A program made the position numbers and the translations under genes. The notes beneath the pieces are model-generated. The model saw nothing but the letters and a program-made list of their open reading frames with translations, had not been told where the DNA came from and did not search any database. This document shows positions 25,030 to 32,909 of a stretch of 39,203 nt of DNA, piece after piece. Source of the stretch: Planctomycetota bacterium (GTDB lineage Bacteria > Planctomycetota > Phycisphaerae > Sedimentisphaerales > Anaerohalosphaeraceae). Location of the stretch: contig DUZQ01000022.1 in the NCBI GenBank assembly GCA_013349435.1, positions 1-39,203 on the forward strand, written 5' to 3'. Numbering within the stretch: position 1 is the first letter of the stretch; every line of letters begins with the position of its first letter.

Positions 25030-25072
25030 CTAACGCCGGTTTAATTGCCCTCTAACAGAAGAAGCTTACAAA
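25030..25072 (+). promoter_or_regulatory. Phased CTAACA activator boxes + -10, site A (beta-helix gene)
   Basis: CTAACG at 25030-25035 and CTAACA at 25052-25057, exactly 22 bp apart, with a weak middle copy (TTAATT, 25041). Exactly 15 bp after the start of the last box is TACAAA (25067-25072), a -10-like element without a -35. The same geometry recurs at sites B and C. Predicted start is near 25080, giving a ~310-nt leader. Confidence 0.55.
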
Positions 25073-25172
25073 ATACTCCGACCCAAGACAATCATATCGC
25101 CTATAAAGCAGAGGCAATTTGATATCTTTTGATAGGATATTTTGGAATGTTATTAACGTCTTTTAGATAACC

Positions 25173-25184
25173 AAAGGAGGTGAT
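25173..25184 (+). promoter_or_regulatory. Perfect Shine-Dalgarno sequence without a usable start codon
   Basis: AAAGGAGGTGAT is fully complementary to the 3' tail of bacterial 16S rRNA, but no start codon lies 5-10 bp after it. The only codons nearby are a GTG ATG inside or touching the motif, followed after three codons by TAG. It lies in the predicted long leader of the beta-helix gene, 208 bp before its ATG, and may act as a ribosome standby or mRNA-stabilising site. Confidence 0.4.
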
Positions 25185-25392
25185 GCCAAGGAGTTAGCAG
25201 AGAAGAAAAACAATTATTGTAAACTTGTATTAAAAATTCTGTGTTGATTAAGGTAGATTAAAAAAGTTCCAAAGAAGCAAATTAAGAACTGAAACTGAAG
25301 AGGCGGGTTGTTGAAGTTGGGTGTGTTACCTGATACTGCAAGAAAACCCGTGAAGGATTAAAAAGAAAGAAAGGAAAGGTAGGGTTTGTTTT

Positions 25393-27216
25393 ATGAAGAA
25401 TATTAAAAAAACAGCATTATTAATTGTAATGGTGTGCATCGCAGCGGCCGGCATTGCCAATGCAGCTACCACCATCAACAGTAACATCACTGTTAACACG
25501 ACATGGTCAAAGTCAGGCAACCCTTATCATCTCGTTGGTGATATCTATGTTAAGAACGGTGCAACTTTGACCATCGAGGCCGGTGTTATCGTTGCAAGTT
25601 TTGTTGCAGATGATGGCAGCCTTGCTGTTTGTCGTGATTCCGACATCAGGGTTATGGGTACACAGCAAGAACCGGTCATCATGACCTCAGCCAATGATGT
25701 TGCAACATGGGCAGGAAGTGTATGTGTACCTAGTGATTGGGATCCGACGGATCCTTGTGAAACAAGGGACATTACTGCTATCACGACTCTGGGCGACCCC
25801 AAGACAGGTTTTTGGCGTCCGGTTTGCCAGGAGTGGGGAAGCCTGGCAATCATGGGTAAGGGCTATCTTTCAGGTTCACACTATGGTGGGGTTCCCCAGT
25901 ATTGGGATGAGGATTCGACGGCTCCTCCCGGCCCTGTCCGCAATACCAAGTGCCCCGGCGATAACAGAAAATCAATGGAAGGTCTGCACCCACTGGCGGG
26001 TAACGAAGGTGATATTCTTTATGGTGGTACCGACGATGATGATGACAGCGGCGAGATTCACTACCTGTCGCTTCGTTACGGTGGCCGAGATACCGACCCC
26101 CGAAAAGAGCTTAACGGTATTTCACTTGGTGCTCTTGGTCGCGAGACTGATATCGACCACATTGACATTATGAACAATATTGATGATGGTATAGAGATAT
26201 GGGGTGGTACTTGCGAGCTTTCGTATGTCAACATATGGAACATCGGTGACGACAGCTTTGATGTTGACGAAGGCTGGCGTGGTTGTGTTGATACCGGTAT
26301 GATTGTTCAGGGTTACTGTCACACCAATCCCAAAAAGCAGGGTGGTGGCATTGGTGATAACTGTCTGGAAACGGACGGTGCAGAAGATTGTGATGCTCAA
26401 CCTGTAACCACAGCCATGGTCAGCAACTTCACAATTATTGGTCAGCCTCAAAAGGGGGACGGCGGTACAGCCTGGCGCGATAATGCCCGTGTGCAATATG
26501 ACAATTGCATCTGGATGGATGTAGGCGACGATTTAGTCCTGTTCGATAACGCTGATACCGACGGCGCCCGGGGTTATGATGGTACAGCCGGTCCGGGTAC
26601 AAAAGGCTCACAGTTCCGTGATAATGATCCTGGCGACAGTACGCTGAACTGGGTAGATCACTGGACCACAAGCTACAACATCTGGAAGACTTTAGATGGT
26701 ACAACCGGCTATCCTTATACCGAACCTTCTTCAGGTACTTACTATCCCGATGCTGACCCGAATAATTGCGGAATTGATTTTGCCGGTCTGTATGAAGCTT
26801 ATGTCTGCACAGATCCTTGTGGTATGCTTTGCCAGATAACAAACAGCATTTTCTATAATGTCGCTGATTATACCGAGTATGACCAGCTCGATTCTGACGG
26901 CGCAAATTTCAGCGGTAATGTCAAAGAACCGGCATCGATGCCGATTCAGAACCTGGTTCGTGGTCCGGTTGTTGCTGTTGTAACTCAGGAACCAAAAGTC
27001 TTGAATATGGAACCTGTAGATTTTGTAAATCCTCTTCCGATTGAGGGTGTAACTGCTGGTGCTTTCAACAGTTGTAACTGGCTTTCAGGCTGGACGGCTG
27101 CTGATGCATTTGGCAAGGTCGATACCTCTATGAACATGTCAAGTGCTGACCTTGACTGTGATGGCAACACCAATATGGAAGATCTTGCCGATATGGCTGG
27201 ACAGTGGCTGCAGTAA
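25393..27216 (+). CDS. Secreted beta-helix-like protein with dockerin-like C-terminal motif
   Basis: A 607-aa protein with a clear Sec signal peptide (KKTALLIVMVCIAAAGIANA, cut near residue 24). Seen: NGATLTIEAGVIVAS near the N-terminus; GGTDDDDDSGEIHYLSLRYGG; and repeated strand-turn units such as DIDHIDIMNNIDDGIEIWGG and LSYVNIWNIGDDSFDVDEGW, typical of right-handed parallel beta-helix surface proteins often found next to TonB-dependent receptors. It is rich in Asp and has about a dozen Cys. The C-terminus ADLDCDGNTNMEDLADMA is a single dockerin-like calcium motif as used on secreted planctomycete proteins. No catalytic motif is recognised. Two terminators follow, it has its own promoter boxes (site A), and it is therefore a monocistronic unit, probably abundant. 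Role inferred: extracellular substrate capture for the receptor system. Confidence 0.8.
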   Translation: MKNIKKTALLIVMVCIAAAGIANAATTINSNITVNTTWSKSGNPYHLVGDIYVKNGATLTIEAGVIVASFVADDGSLAVCRDSDIRVMGTQQEPVIMTSANDVATWAGSVCVPSDWDPTDPCETRDITAITTLGDPKTGFWRPVCQEWGSLAIMGKGYLSGSHYGGVPQYWDEDSTAPPGPVRNTKCPGDNRKSMEGLHPLAGNEGDILYGGTDDDDDSGEIHYLSLRYGGRDTDPRKELNGISLGALGRETDIDHIDIMNNIDDGIEIWGGTCELSYVNIWNIGDDSFDVDEGWRGCVDTGMIVQGYCHTNPKKQGGGIGDNCLETDGAEDCDAQPVTTAMVSNFTIIGQPQKGDGGTAWRDNARVQYDNCIWMDVGDDLVLFDNADTDGARGYDGTAGPGTKGSQFRDNDPGDSTLNWVDHWTTSYNIWKTLDGTTGYPYTEPSSGTYYPDADPNNCGIDFAGLYEAYVCTDPCGMLCQITNSIFYNVADYTEYDQLDSDGANFSGNVKEPASMPIQNLVRGPVVAVVTQEPKVLNMEPVDFVNPLPIEGVTAGAFNSCNWLSGWTAADAFGKVDTSMNMSSADLDCDGNTNMEDLADMAGQWLQ

Positions 27217-27217
27217 T

Positions 27218-27245
27218 AAAGCTCCTTAACCAAAAAGAGCTTTTT
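27218..27245 (+). terminator. First terminator after the beta-helix gene
   Basis: AAAGCTC (27218-27224) pairs with GAGCTTT (27237-27243), followed by a T run (27241-27245). It lies just after the stop codon and forms a tandem pair with the stronger terminator at 27272-27311. Confidence 0.65.
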
Positions 27246-27271
27246 ACTTAGACAAATATAGATACCAGTCG

Positions 27272-27311
27272 GCTGGTGGCAGAGCATTCAGCTCTGCCAC
27301 CAGCTTTTTTT
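27272..27311 (+). terminator. Strong factor-independent terminator
   Basis: A perfect 14-bp stem, GCTGGTGGCAGAGC (27272-27285) with GCTCTGCCACCAGC (27291-27304), a 5-nt loop ATTCA, then seven T residues (27305-27311). It is the clearest terminator in the window and separates the beta-helix gene from the receptor operon. Confidence 0.95.
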
Positions 27312-27382
27312 AGTTCAATGAAGTAATAAGACTAAATGTAAACACAAGAGCAAATAGTCGTTACACCGGCAAATTTTCCGAA

Positions 27383-27436
27383 CTAACACTATTATGACAC
27401 AATACTAACCTTTCGCTAACACTCATCCCTTACAGT
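27383..27436 (+). promoter_or_regulatory. Phased CTAACA activator boxes + -10, site B (receptor operon)
   Basis: Four hexamers at exact 11-bp steps: CTAACA (27383), ATGACA (27394), CTAACC (27405), CTAACA (27416). Exactly 15 bp after the start of the last box is TACAGT (27431-27436), a -10-like element; no -35 is seen. Predicted start is near 27443, giving an ~85-nt leader to the ATG at 27528. This is the clearest of the four arrays. Confidence 0.65.
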
Positions 27437-27527
27437 TTTGGTTTAACAGTCTTAACCGGTGGTTTAGCAAAGTTCCGACTAAGAAGATTTTGTGCGTTTT
27501 CAACATTGGAAATAAGGGTAAAGAAGA

Positions 27528-28808
27528 ATGAATTCGATTCAAACAAAACATAAACAATTCGTATTTCTATTAGTTGTTTCGGCGTTGATTATATCAATAT
27601 ATGGCTGTAGAAAAAAACCAACTCAAGACACAAATAACAGCGATGCTAAAGCTGAACAATCTGGGGATAATCGTATCATTGTTGACAAACAGCTTGCTGA
27701 CTTTCGGATCCAGCTTGTGAAAGAAGCCTTTGAGGCGGCAAGTTCCATTCCGGTAAAGACACATCTTAAAGACCGCAGCAGGGCGCAGAATTTAGTTGTG
27801 GACACATGCATTAAGCTTGACCAGCCCGTAAGAGCGATACGGTATGCAGACAAAATTGAAAACTGGCGTCGCGGCCTTTGTTATGCGAATACGGCTTTTC
27901 ATCTGGCTCAAAATGGCTTCAGCGGTGAAAGTGTCGAGAAGGGTCTGCGTATAGCCGAGCAAATAGCAAATATGGACCATGGCCGGCAATGGCGAAGTGA
28001 CCGTATCAAAGCAAAGATTGCTCAAACTTATATTTTGCTTGGAGACCGACAAAAGGCGGACTTATTCAGCAAGGGTTTAGTAGAAGTTGAAAGCAGTAAA
28101 ATAATGGAGACCAAAATTAAAACCGACAGGCATATCTCTTTCGAGAATTATACCAGAGTACTGGATTCTCAAATTGCCCTGATGAATTTTGAAGTAAAAA
28201 TAGACGCTATAAATGCTTATGCTCAGCTTTTTAACCGTTACTATGATGATATTGAAAAGCGCGATTTTGTCCAAGAGAAGATCAGAACAGCATTGGAAAA
28301 GAATAAGCTGCCGAATTCAGTCCTGATGGATGTTTTGCTAAGACTGGCCGAGTTTGCACTGCAACATAATGATTCGACGAAAGCGATTGAATTAATAAAT
28401 GAAGTGCAGGGTTTTCTTATTAATTACCAATGGCCATATGAGCACCTGCTTCCATATACAGCAAAACTTGCCGGGCTGCGACACAAGGCCGGCGATACTG
28501 AAAAAGCAAAGAAAGATATTGACGACGCTCTTGTCCTTTTCAACTCACAAAGGGATAGCATCAAGAATCTATACAGGGCAGAAACACTTTTTCCCTTAGC
28601 TGAGGCGTATCAGATAATCGGATATCCCGAAGAGGCTCTTTGGGGCTATAAGCAGGCATTTGAGGAAAGCGTTATTAATCCAAATATACAACATCAGGCT
28701 GCAGACTTTTCCGCTACATGCTGCTCAATGGCTTTGCATGCCGTAGAACCTGGTACTGAATTTTGGGCACGAATTCGTCAGATTAAAGAGGAACTGGGTT
28801 CACCATGA
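27528..28808 (+). CDS. Helical-repeat (TPR-like) lipoprotein upstream of the receptor
   Basis: A 426-aa protein with an N-terminal hydrophobic segment (FVFLLVVSALIISIYGC) ending in a lipobox-like Cys27, so probably a lipoprotein. The rest is alpha-helical, with tandem TPR-like pairs such as ILLGDRQKADLFSKGL, LAEFALQHNDSTKAIELINE, AGLRHKAGDTEKAKKDIDDALVLF and AYQIIGYPEEALWGYKQAFEES. No enzyme motif. The stop overlaps the ATG of the TonB-dependent receptor (ATGA, 28805-28808), so the two are co-translated. By position it may be a periplasmic or outer-membrane accessory to the receptor, as helical lipoproteins are in SusD-like systems, but it is not a recognisable SusD. The ribosome site is weak (GAAG). 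Confidence 0.78.
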   Translation: MNSIQTKHKQFVFLLVVSALIISIYGCRKKPTQDTNNSDAKAEQSGDNRIIVDKQLADFRIQLVKEAFEAASSIPVKTHLKDRSRAQNLVVDTCIKLDQPVRAIRYADKIENWRRGLCYANTAFHLAQNGFSGESVEKGLRIAEQIANMDHGRQWRSDRIKAKIAQTYILLGDRQKADLFSKGLVEVESSKIMETKIKTDRHISFENYTRVLDSQIALMNFEVKIDAINAYAQLFNRYYDDIEKRDFVQEKIRTALEKNKLPNSVLMDVLLRLAEFALQHNDSTKAIELINEVQGFLINYQWPYEHLLPYTAKLAGLRHKAGDTEKAKKDIDDALVLFNSQRDSIKNLYRAETLFPLAEAYQIIGYPEEALWGYKQAFEESVINPNIQHQAADFSATCCSMALHAVEPGTEFWARIRQIKEELGSP

Positions 28809-31800
28809 TAAAATGGCGGACGTTTTGCTTGGTTGTTCTTGTTGCTGTTTTACTATCTGCTTCTGTCGCTTTGCCGCAGGAGGCAGGCGGGATTCGCGGT
28901 GTGGTATATGACAAAGATTTTGACGTACCGCTGGCCGCAGCCGAGGTTACCATTGCCGAAACGCAAGAAAGAGCCACTGCCACGGATGAAGGCAATTATG
29001 TTTTCGGTCAAGTAGAGCCTGGGACTTATACACTTGTATTTTCAAAAAGTGGCTACGCACGCCGGGTAAAAGCTGATGTGGTCGTTTCGCCTGGTCAGAT
29101 GACGGAGTTAAGTGCTTCGTTGTCCGGCGAGTTCACGGAAATGGAGGAGTTTGTCGTTCAGGACATACAAATCGGCACCGGAACCGAAGCCGCTCTGCTT
29201 GATCTGCGCATAGAAAGTCCGGCGCTGATGGACTCAATCAGCTCTGAGCTTATGAGTATAGCGGGAGCTGGTGATGCAGCAAGCGCCTTGAAGCTGGTGG
29301 CTGGTGCAACGATACAGGAAGGTAAATATGCAGTGATTCGCGGATTGCCCGACCGGTATGTCAATTCACAAATGAACAACGTACGTCTTCCAACAGCCGA
29401 CCTTGAAAAGCGAGCTGTACATCTGGATCAGTTTCCTTCCCCGGTTATAGAAAGCGTTCAGGTGAGTAAAACCTTTACGCCGGACCAGCAGGGTGATGCC
29501 TCCGGCGGTGCAGTCAATGTCGTTCTAAAAGGTATTCCATCTGAACGAATATTCCATATCAGTGCTCAGACCGGTTATAATACCAATGTCAAAGATGCCG
29601 GAGATAATTTTTTAAGCTATAGCGGGGGTGGTCTGAACTTTTGGGGTAAGGACGACGGGCTTGTTACTCAAGAATCAGGTACAAACTGGACCGGTGCAGT
29701 GGGCACCTCAACAACAGATGAGCCTACGGATTATAAATGGTCGTTTGCATACGGGGACAAGTTTGAATTTGACGATTTTACTTTAGGAGCATTCGGCAGC
29801 TTTTATTATGAACGGGACAATTCATTTTATGATGATGGAGTAGATGATGATTTCTGGGTTTATCGGGATGATTTATTGACTGGTTCGCTTCCATACCCAA
29901 TGACTCCTCGTTTCTCCGGCGGCGACCCTGAGGAAAATGATGAAGATGACTGGACAAAGTGGACCACATCACTTTTTGATGTAACAAAGGCCAGTCAGAC
30001 AGTGCAATGGGGCGGCCTGGGCACAATCGGCCTCGAGACTGAAAGTCATTCACTCAAAGCTTTATATATGTATACACGGGACGCCAAAGATGAAGTGATA
30101 TTGGCAGAAAATACCCGTGGAAAAGAATCCCTGCATATATACTGGCCCGACTTTTATCCACAAGTAAAATTTGATGAGCCTATACCATCCGCTTATAATG
30201 GCTTGGCATCTCCTCCTTTAAGAAATCAGTCGCTTGTATATACTGAGAGAACGACTGAAACACTGCAATTTAGTGGAAAGCATACTCTTGATTTCTTTCC
30301 GGATTTCGGAATTACAGATTTCTTTACGTTACAGTCTCCTGAATTGGACTGGACCATAGCAAATAGTACGGCGACATTATATCAGCCGGATAAAAGGTTT
30401 ATTTCAAACGCCTGGAACATTTTTCCAGAGGAAATTCCTTGGACTATTCTGGGTTGGGACGAAGGTATCTACACTCAAAATGACTTTGGAGGCGGCCAGG
30501 GTACAACAGGAAATCTTTACCGCAAGTGGAAGAATGTCGAAGAAGAAAGTAACCAGTATTCTTTAAATTTTAAGTTTCCATTTGAACAGTGGAGCGGAGA
30601 AGAAGGTTACGTGAAAATAGGCTTTTTTGACGACGATGTGGAGAGGACTTATGACGAAGAGTCTTTTGCTAATTTTTCTGACCCAATGGGCTATTATACT
30701 CCTGCCGGTTGGTTGCCGTATTGGACCGATATATGGCCCCAACAGGGGCACCCTTTAGAGGAGTCGTATTTTGATGTGGGTTATGACGGTAAACAGAATA
30801 TCTCCGCATTTTATTGGATGACTGATGTTCCTCTTAACTCATATTTGAAATTTACAGGTGGCTATCGTTTTGAGAAGACCGAACTGGAAATTACCAACAG
30901 ACCGGATGTTAAACCAAACGGCGAAATAGTGGCTAACTATTTTAACTTCGAGTGGATGCAAGACGGTACCGTTTATATTGGCAATCCGGCATACGACCCC
31001 GACCGACCCGAATTGACAGACACTTCCTTCAAACAAGATGATGTTCTGCCTTCGCTGGCTTTTGAGTTCAAGCCCTGGGATGCGGTTACGCTTAGAGGCT
31101 GCTACTCGGAGACCGTCGCCCGACAGACATTCAAAGAACTGTCGCCTATTAAGCAGCAGGAATATGTCGGCGGAGATATATTTGCAGGCAATCCAGACCT
31201 TAAAATGAGCGCCCTTGAAAATTACGACCTGCGTCTTGATTTTACCCCATATGAGGGTAGCCTGTTTTCGGTTTCTTATTTCAAAAAGGATGTCACCAAT
31301 CCGATCGAATACGTACAACTCGATGATGGTATCAATCAGTTTACAACTGCCGTGAATTACCCCAAAGGCGAGTTAGAGGGCTTTGAATTCGAGATTCGTC
31401 AGCAAATGGGGCGTTTTTTGAGTGGACTGGAGGGTTTGTCGGTCGGTGCAAATGCCACGTTTATTGATTCAGAAGTAACACTGCCGACAAATGAGCTAAA
31501 CAGCTTTAAATTTTATAATGCTCCGGCTGAACCCACACGCGATATGTTGAATGCTCCGGAACACCTTTACAACCTCTATCTGACTTATGATTTACCGGAC
31601 ACAGGGACACAATTAGGCCTTTTTTATACCGTAAGAGGCGACACATTAGTAGCTGGTTCAGGTGTTTCGGCGGTGGGTTTTATTCCAAGTTTATATGAGA
31701 CTGAATATGGCACCCTTAACTTTAGTCTTTCGCAGAAACTCGGAGACGACTGGAAACTGAAGTTCCAGGCCAAGAACCTGACAGACCCCTTAATTGAGAC

Positions 31801-31894
31801 GGTTTATCGTTCTGATTACATTGACGGTGATGTTACCAGGACCTCTTACCGAAAAGGGATGGAATTCTCAATCAGTCTAAGTGGCAGTTTTTAA
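28805..31894 (+). CDS. TonB-dependent outer-membrane receptor with CarboxypepD_reg-like N-domain
   Basis: A 1029-aa outer-membrane active transporter. Domains in order: signal peptide (residues 1-24, ending SVALPQ); carboxypeptidase-regulatory-like beta-sandwich (GIRGVVYDKDFDVPLAAAEV to about 105); a possible TonB-box region (MEEFVVQDIQ, about 117-126); the plug, with RGLPDRYVNSQMNNVRLP and ESVQVSKTFTPDQQGDASGG; then a large beta barrel rich in aromatic strands, ending in FSISLSGSF with the terminal Phe needed for barrel assembly. It is full length and intact. It is coupled to the upstream lipoprotein and would be energised by the TonB2-type module encoded just downstream (32098-37610). The ligand cannot be told from sequence; siderophore, polymer and phosphorus compounds are all possible. 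Confidence 0.95.
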   Translation: MIKWRTFCLVVLVAVLLSASVALPQEAGGIRGVVYDKDFDVPLAAAEVTIAETQERATATDEGNYVFGQVEPGTYTLVFSKSGYARRVKADVVVSPGQMTELSASLSGEFTEMEEFVVQDIQIGTGTEAALLDLRIESPALMDSISSELMSIAGAGDAASALKLVAGATIQEGKYAVIRGLPDRYVNSQMNNVRLPTADLEKRAVHLDQFPSPVIESVQVSKTFTPDQQGDASGGAVNVVLKGIPSERIFHISAQTGYNTNVKDAGDNFLSYSGGGLNFWGKDDGLVTQESGTNWTGAVGTSTTDEPTDYKWSFAYGDKFEFDDFTLGAFGSFYYERDNSFYDDGVDDDFWVYRDDLLTGSLPYPMTPRFSGGDPEENDEDDWTKWTTSLFDVTKASQTVQWGGLGTIGLETESHSLKALYMYTRDAKDEVILAENTRGKESLHIYWPDFYPQVKFDEPIPSAYNGLASPPLRNQSLVYTERTTETLQFSGKHTLDFFPDFGITDFFTLQSPELDWTIANSTATLYQPDKRFISNAWNIFPEEIPWTILGWDEGIYTQNDFGGGQGTTGNLYRKWKNVEEESNQYSLNFKFPFEQWSGEEGYVKIGFFDDDVERTYDEESFANFSDPMGYYTPAGWLPYWTDIWPQQGHPLEESYFDVGYDGKQNISAFYWMTDVPLNSYLKFTGGYRFEKTELEITNRPDVKPNGEIVANYFNFEWMQDGTVYIGNPAYDPDRPELTDTSFKQDDVLPSLAFEFKPWDAVTLRGCYSETVARQTFKELSPIKQQEYVGGDIFAGNPDLKMSALENYDLRLDFTPYEGSLFSVSYFKKDVTNPIEYVQLDDGINQFTTAVNYPKGELEGFEFEIRQQMGRFLSGLEGLSVGANATFIDSEVTLPTNELNSFKFYNAPAEPTRDMLNAPEHLYNLYLTYDLPDTGTQLGLFYTVRGDTLVAGSGVSAVGFIPSLYETEYGTLNFSLSQKLGDDWKLKFQAKNLTDPLIETVYRSDYIDGDVTRTSYRKGMEFSISLSGSF

Positions 31895-31976
31895 ATAAAC
31901 AAGCCAACAAAAGTATAACCGTGAGCCTGAACAAACAAGCTCTGTTGAACCTGATGACAGGTCAAAATTTGTCGTT

Positions 31977-32019
31977 CTAACAAGATTTAAATATTGCCCT
32001 AACAATATGCAAATAGTTT
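31977..32019 (+). promoter_or_regulatory. Phased CTAACA activator boxes + -10, site C (TonB2 operon)
   Basis: Two perfect CTAACA boxes at 31977-31982 and 31999-32004, 22 bp apart, as in site A. The position 15 bp after the start of the last box reads TAGTTT (32014-32019), a poor -10. Predicted start is near 32026. The remainder of the gap 31895-32097 shows no gene. Confidence 0.5.
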
Positions 32020-32097
32020 GGAATTAGAGTTTAAGCTGAACAGGCCCAACGGGAAAGGTATCAAACTGCGCTAACCATTGGTTCGGATTATACTAAT

Positions 32098-32895
32098 ATG
32101 AAAAAAAAATCAAATATTAAAAGATTAATGTCAGGATTCGTCCTCGTAATTTCTGTTGCTTGTTTACTACCCTCCGGAGCGGTTTCTTCTGATGTTAGCA
32201 GCGACCAGATTGAAAACACGCGGACAGCTCTTGAAAAATGGGTCCAAACCCAGAGTATAATTTCAAAAGAAAAACGCGATTTTGTCCTTACCGGGGAGAT
32301 GCTCAAAGAGAGATTCGCTCTTTACAAACGCGAAATCGAGTCGCTACGTGGCAAAACAAGTGATGCCAGAGAAAGCATAGCCGAGGCGGACAGGAAACGG
32401 GCAGACCTGCTTGAGGAAAACGAAAAGCTCAAAGAGGCTTCTACTTGGCTCCTTACCACGGTAATCAAAATGGAAGACAACATCAAACTTTTGCTTCAGC
32501 GGTTACCAGATCCCATACGAGAACGGGTCAAACCGCTTAGCCAGCGTTTGCCGGAAAAGAACGAACAGACCAAACTGTCGACCGCAGAAAGATTTCAAAA
32601 TGTTGTTGGTATCCTTAATGAAGTTGACAAATTCAATCATGAAATATCGGCTACCAGCGAAGTTCGGACACTTTCCGACGGAAGCTGTGTCGAAGTTGCC
32701 GCTATATATATCGGAATCGGCCAGGCTTATTACACCAGTGCCAATGGAAAAATTGCGGGTGTGGGAACGGCTTCAGAAGATGGGTGGGTATGGAAACCAT
32801 TCAACGAAGCTGCCGGAAAAATCGCTGAAGCTATCGCTATATTAAAAAACGAGAAAGTTGCATCCTTTGTACCGGTGCCCGTCGAAATTAAATAA
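32098..32895 (+). CDS. DUF3450 family periplasmic coiled-coil protein
   Basis: A 265-aa protein with signal peptide (RLMSGFVLVISVACLLPSGAVS, cut near residue 31) and a long charged helical region (about 40-145, predicted coiled coil). The DUF3450 hallmark segment ERFQNVVGILNEVDKFNHEIS is followed by a C-terminal alpha/beta part with EVAAIYIGIGQAYYTS and DGWVWKP. This family is nearly always encoded next to TtpC/ExbB/ExbD/TonB genes of TonB2-type systems, as here; its biochemical role is not known. No clear ribosome site precedes the ATG, which is preceded by an AT-rich TATACTAAT. First gene of the six-gene energy operon. Confidence 0.88.
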   Translation: MKKKSNIKRLMSGFVLVISVACLLPSGAVSSDVSSDQIENTRTALEKWVQTQSIISKEKRDFVLTGEMLKERFALYKREIESLRGKTSDARESIAEADRKRADLLEENEKLKEASTWLLTTVIKMEDNIKLLLQRLPDPIRERVKPLSQRLPEKNEQTKLSTAERFQNVVGILNEVDKFNHEISATSEVRTLSDGSCVEVAAIYIGIGQAYYTSANGKIAGVGTASEDGWVWKPFNEAAGKIAEAIAILKNEKVASFVPVPVEIK

Positions 32896-32909
32896 ATGGA
32901 TAATTCGCC

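Noticed and set aside
25173-25184. Fragment of an antisense 16S rRNA 3' end
   Set aside because: Similarity to the 16S tail stops after about 12 bases; flanking sequence does not continue as rRNA.
32089-32094. TATACT just before the DUF3450 start as its -10 element
   Set aside because: No -35 lies at 16-18 bp, and it would start transcription inside the coding sequence. The phased boxes at 31977-32019 are a better promoter candidate.
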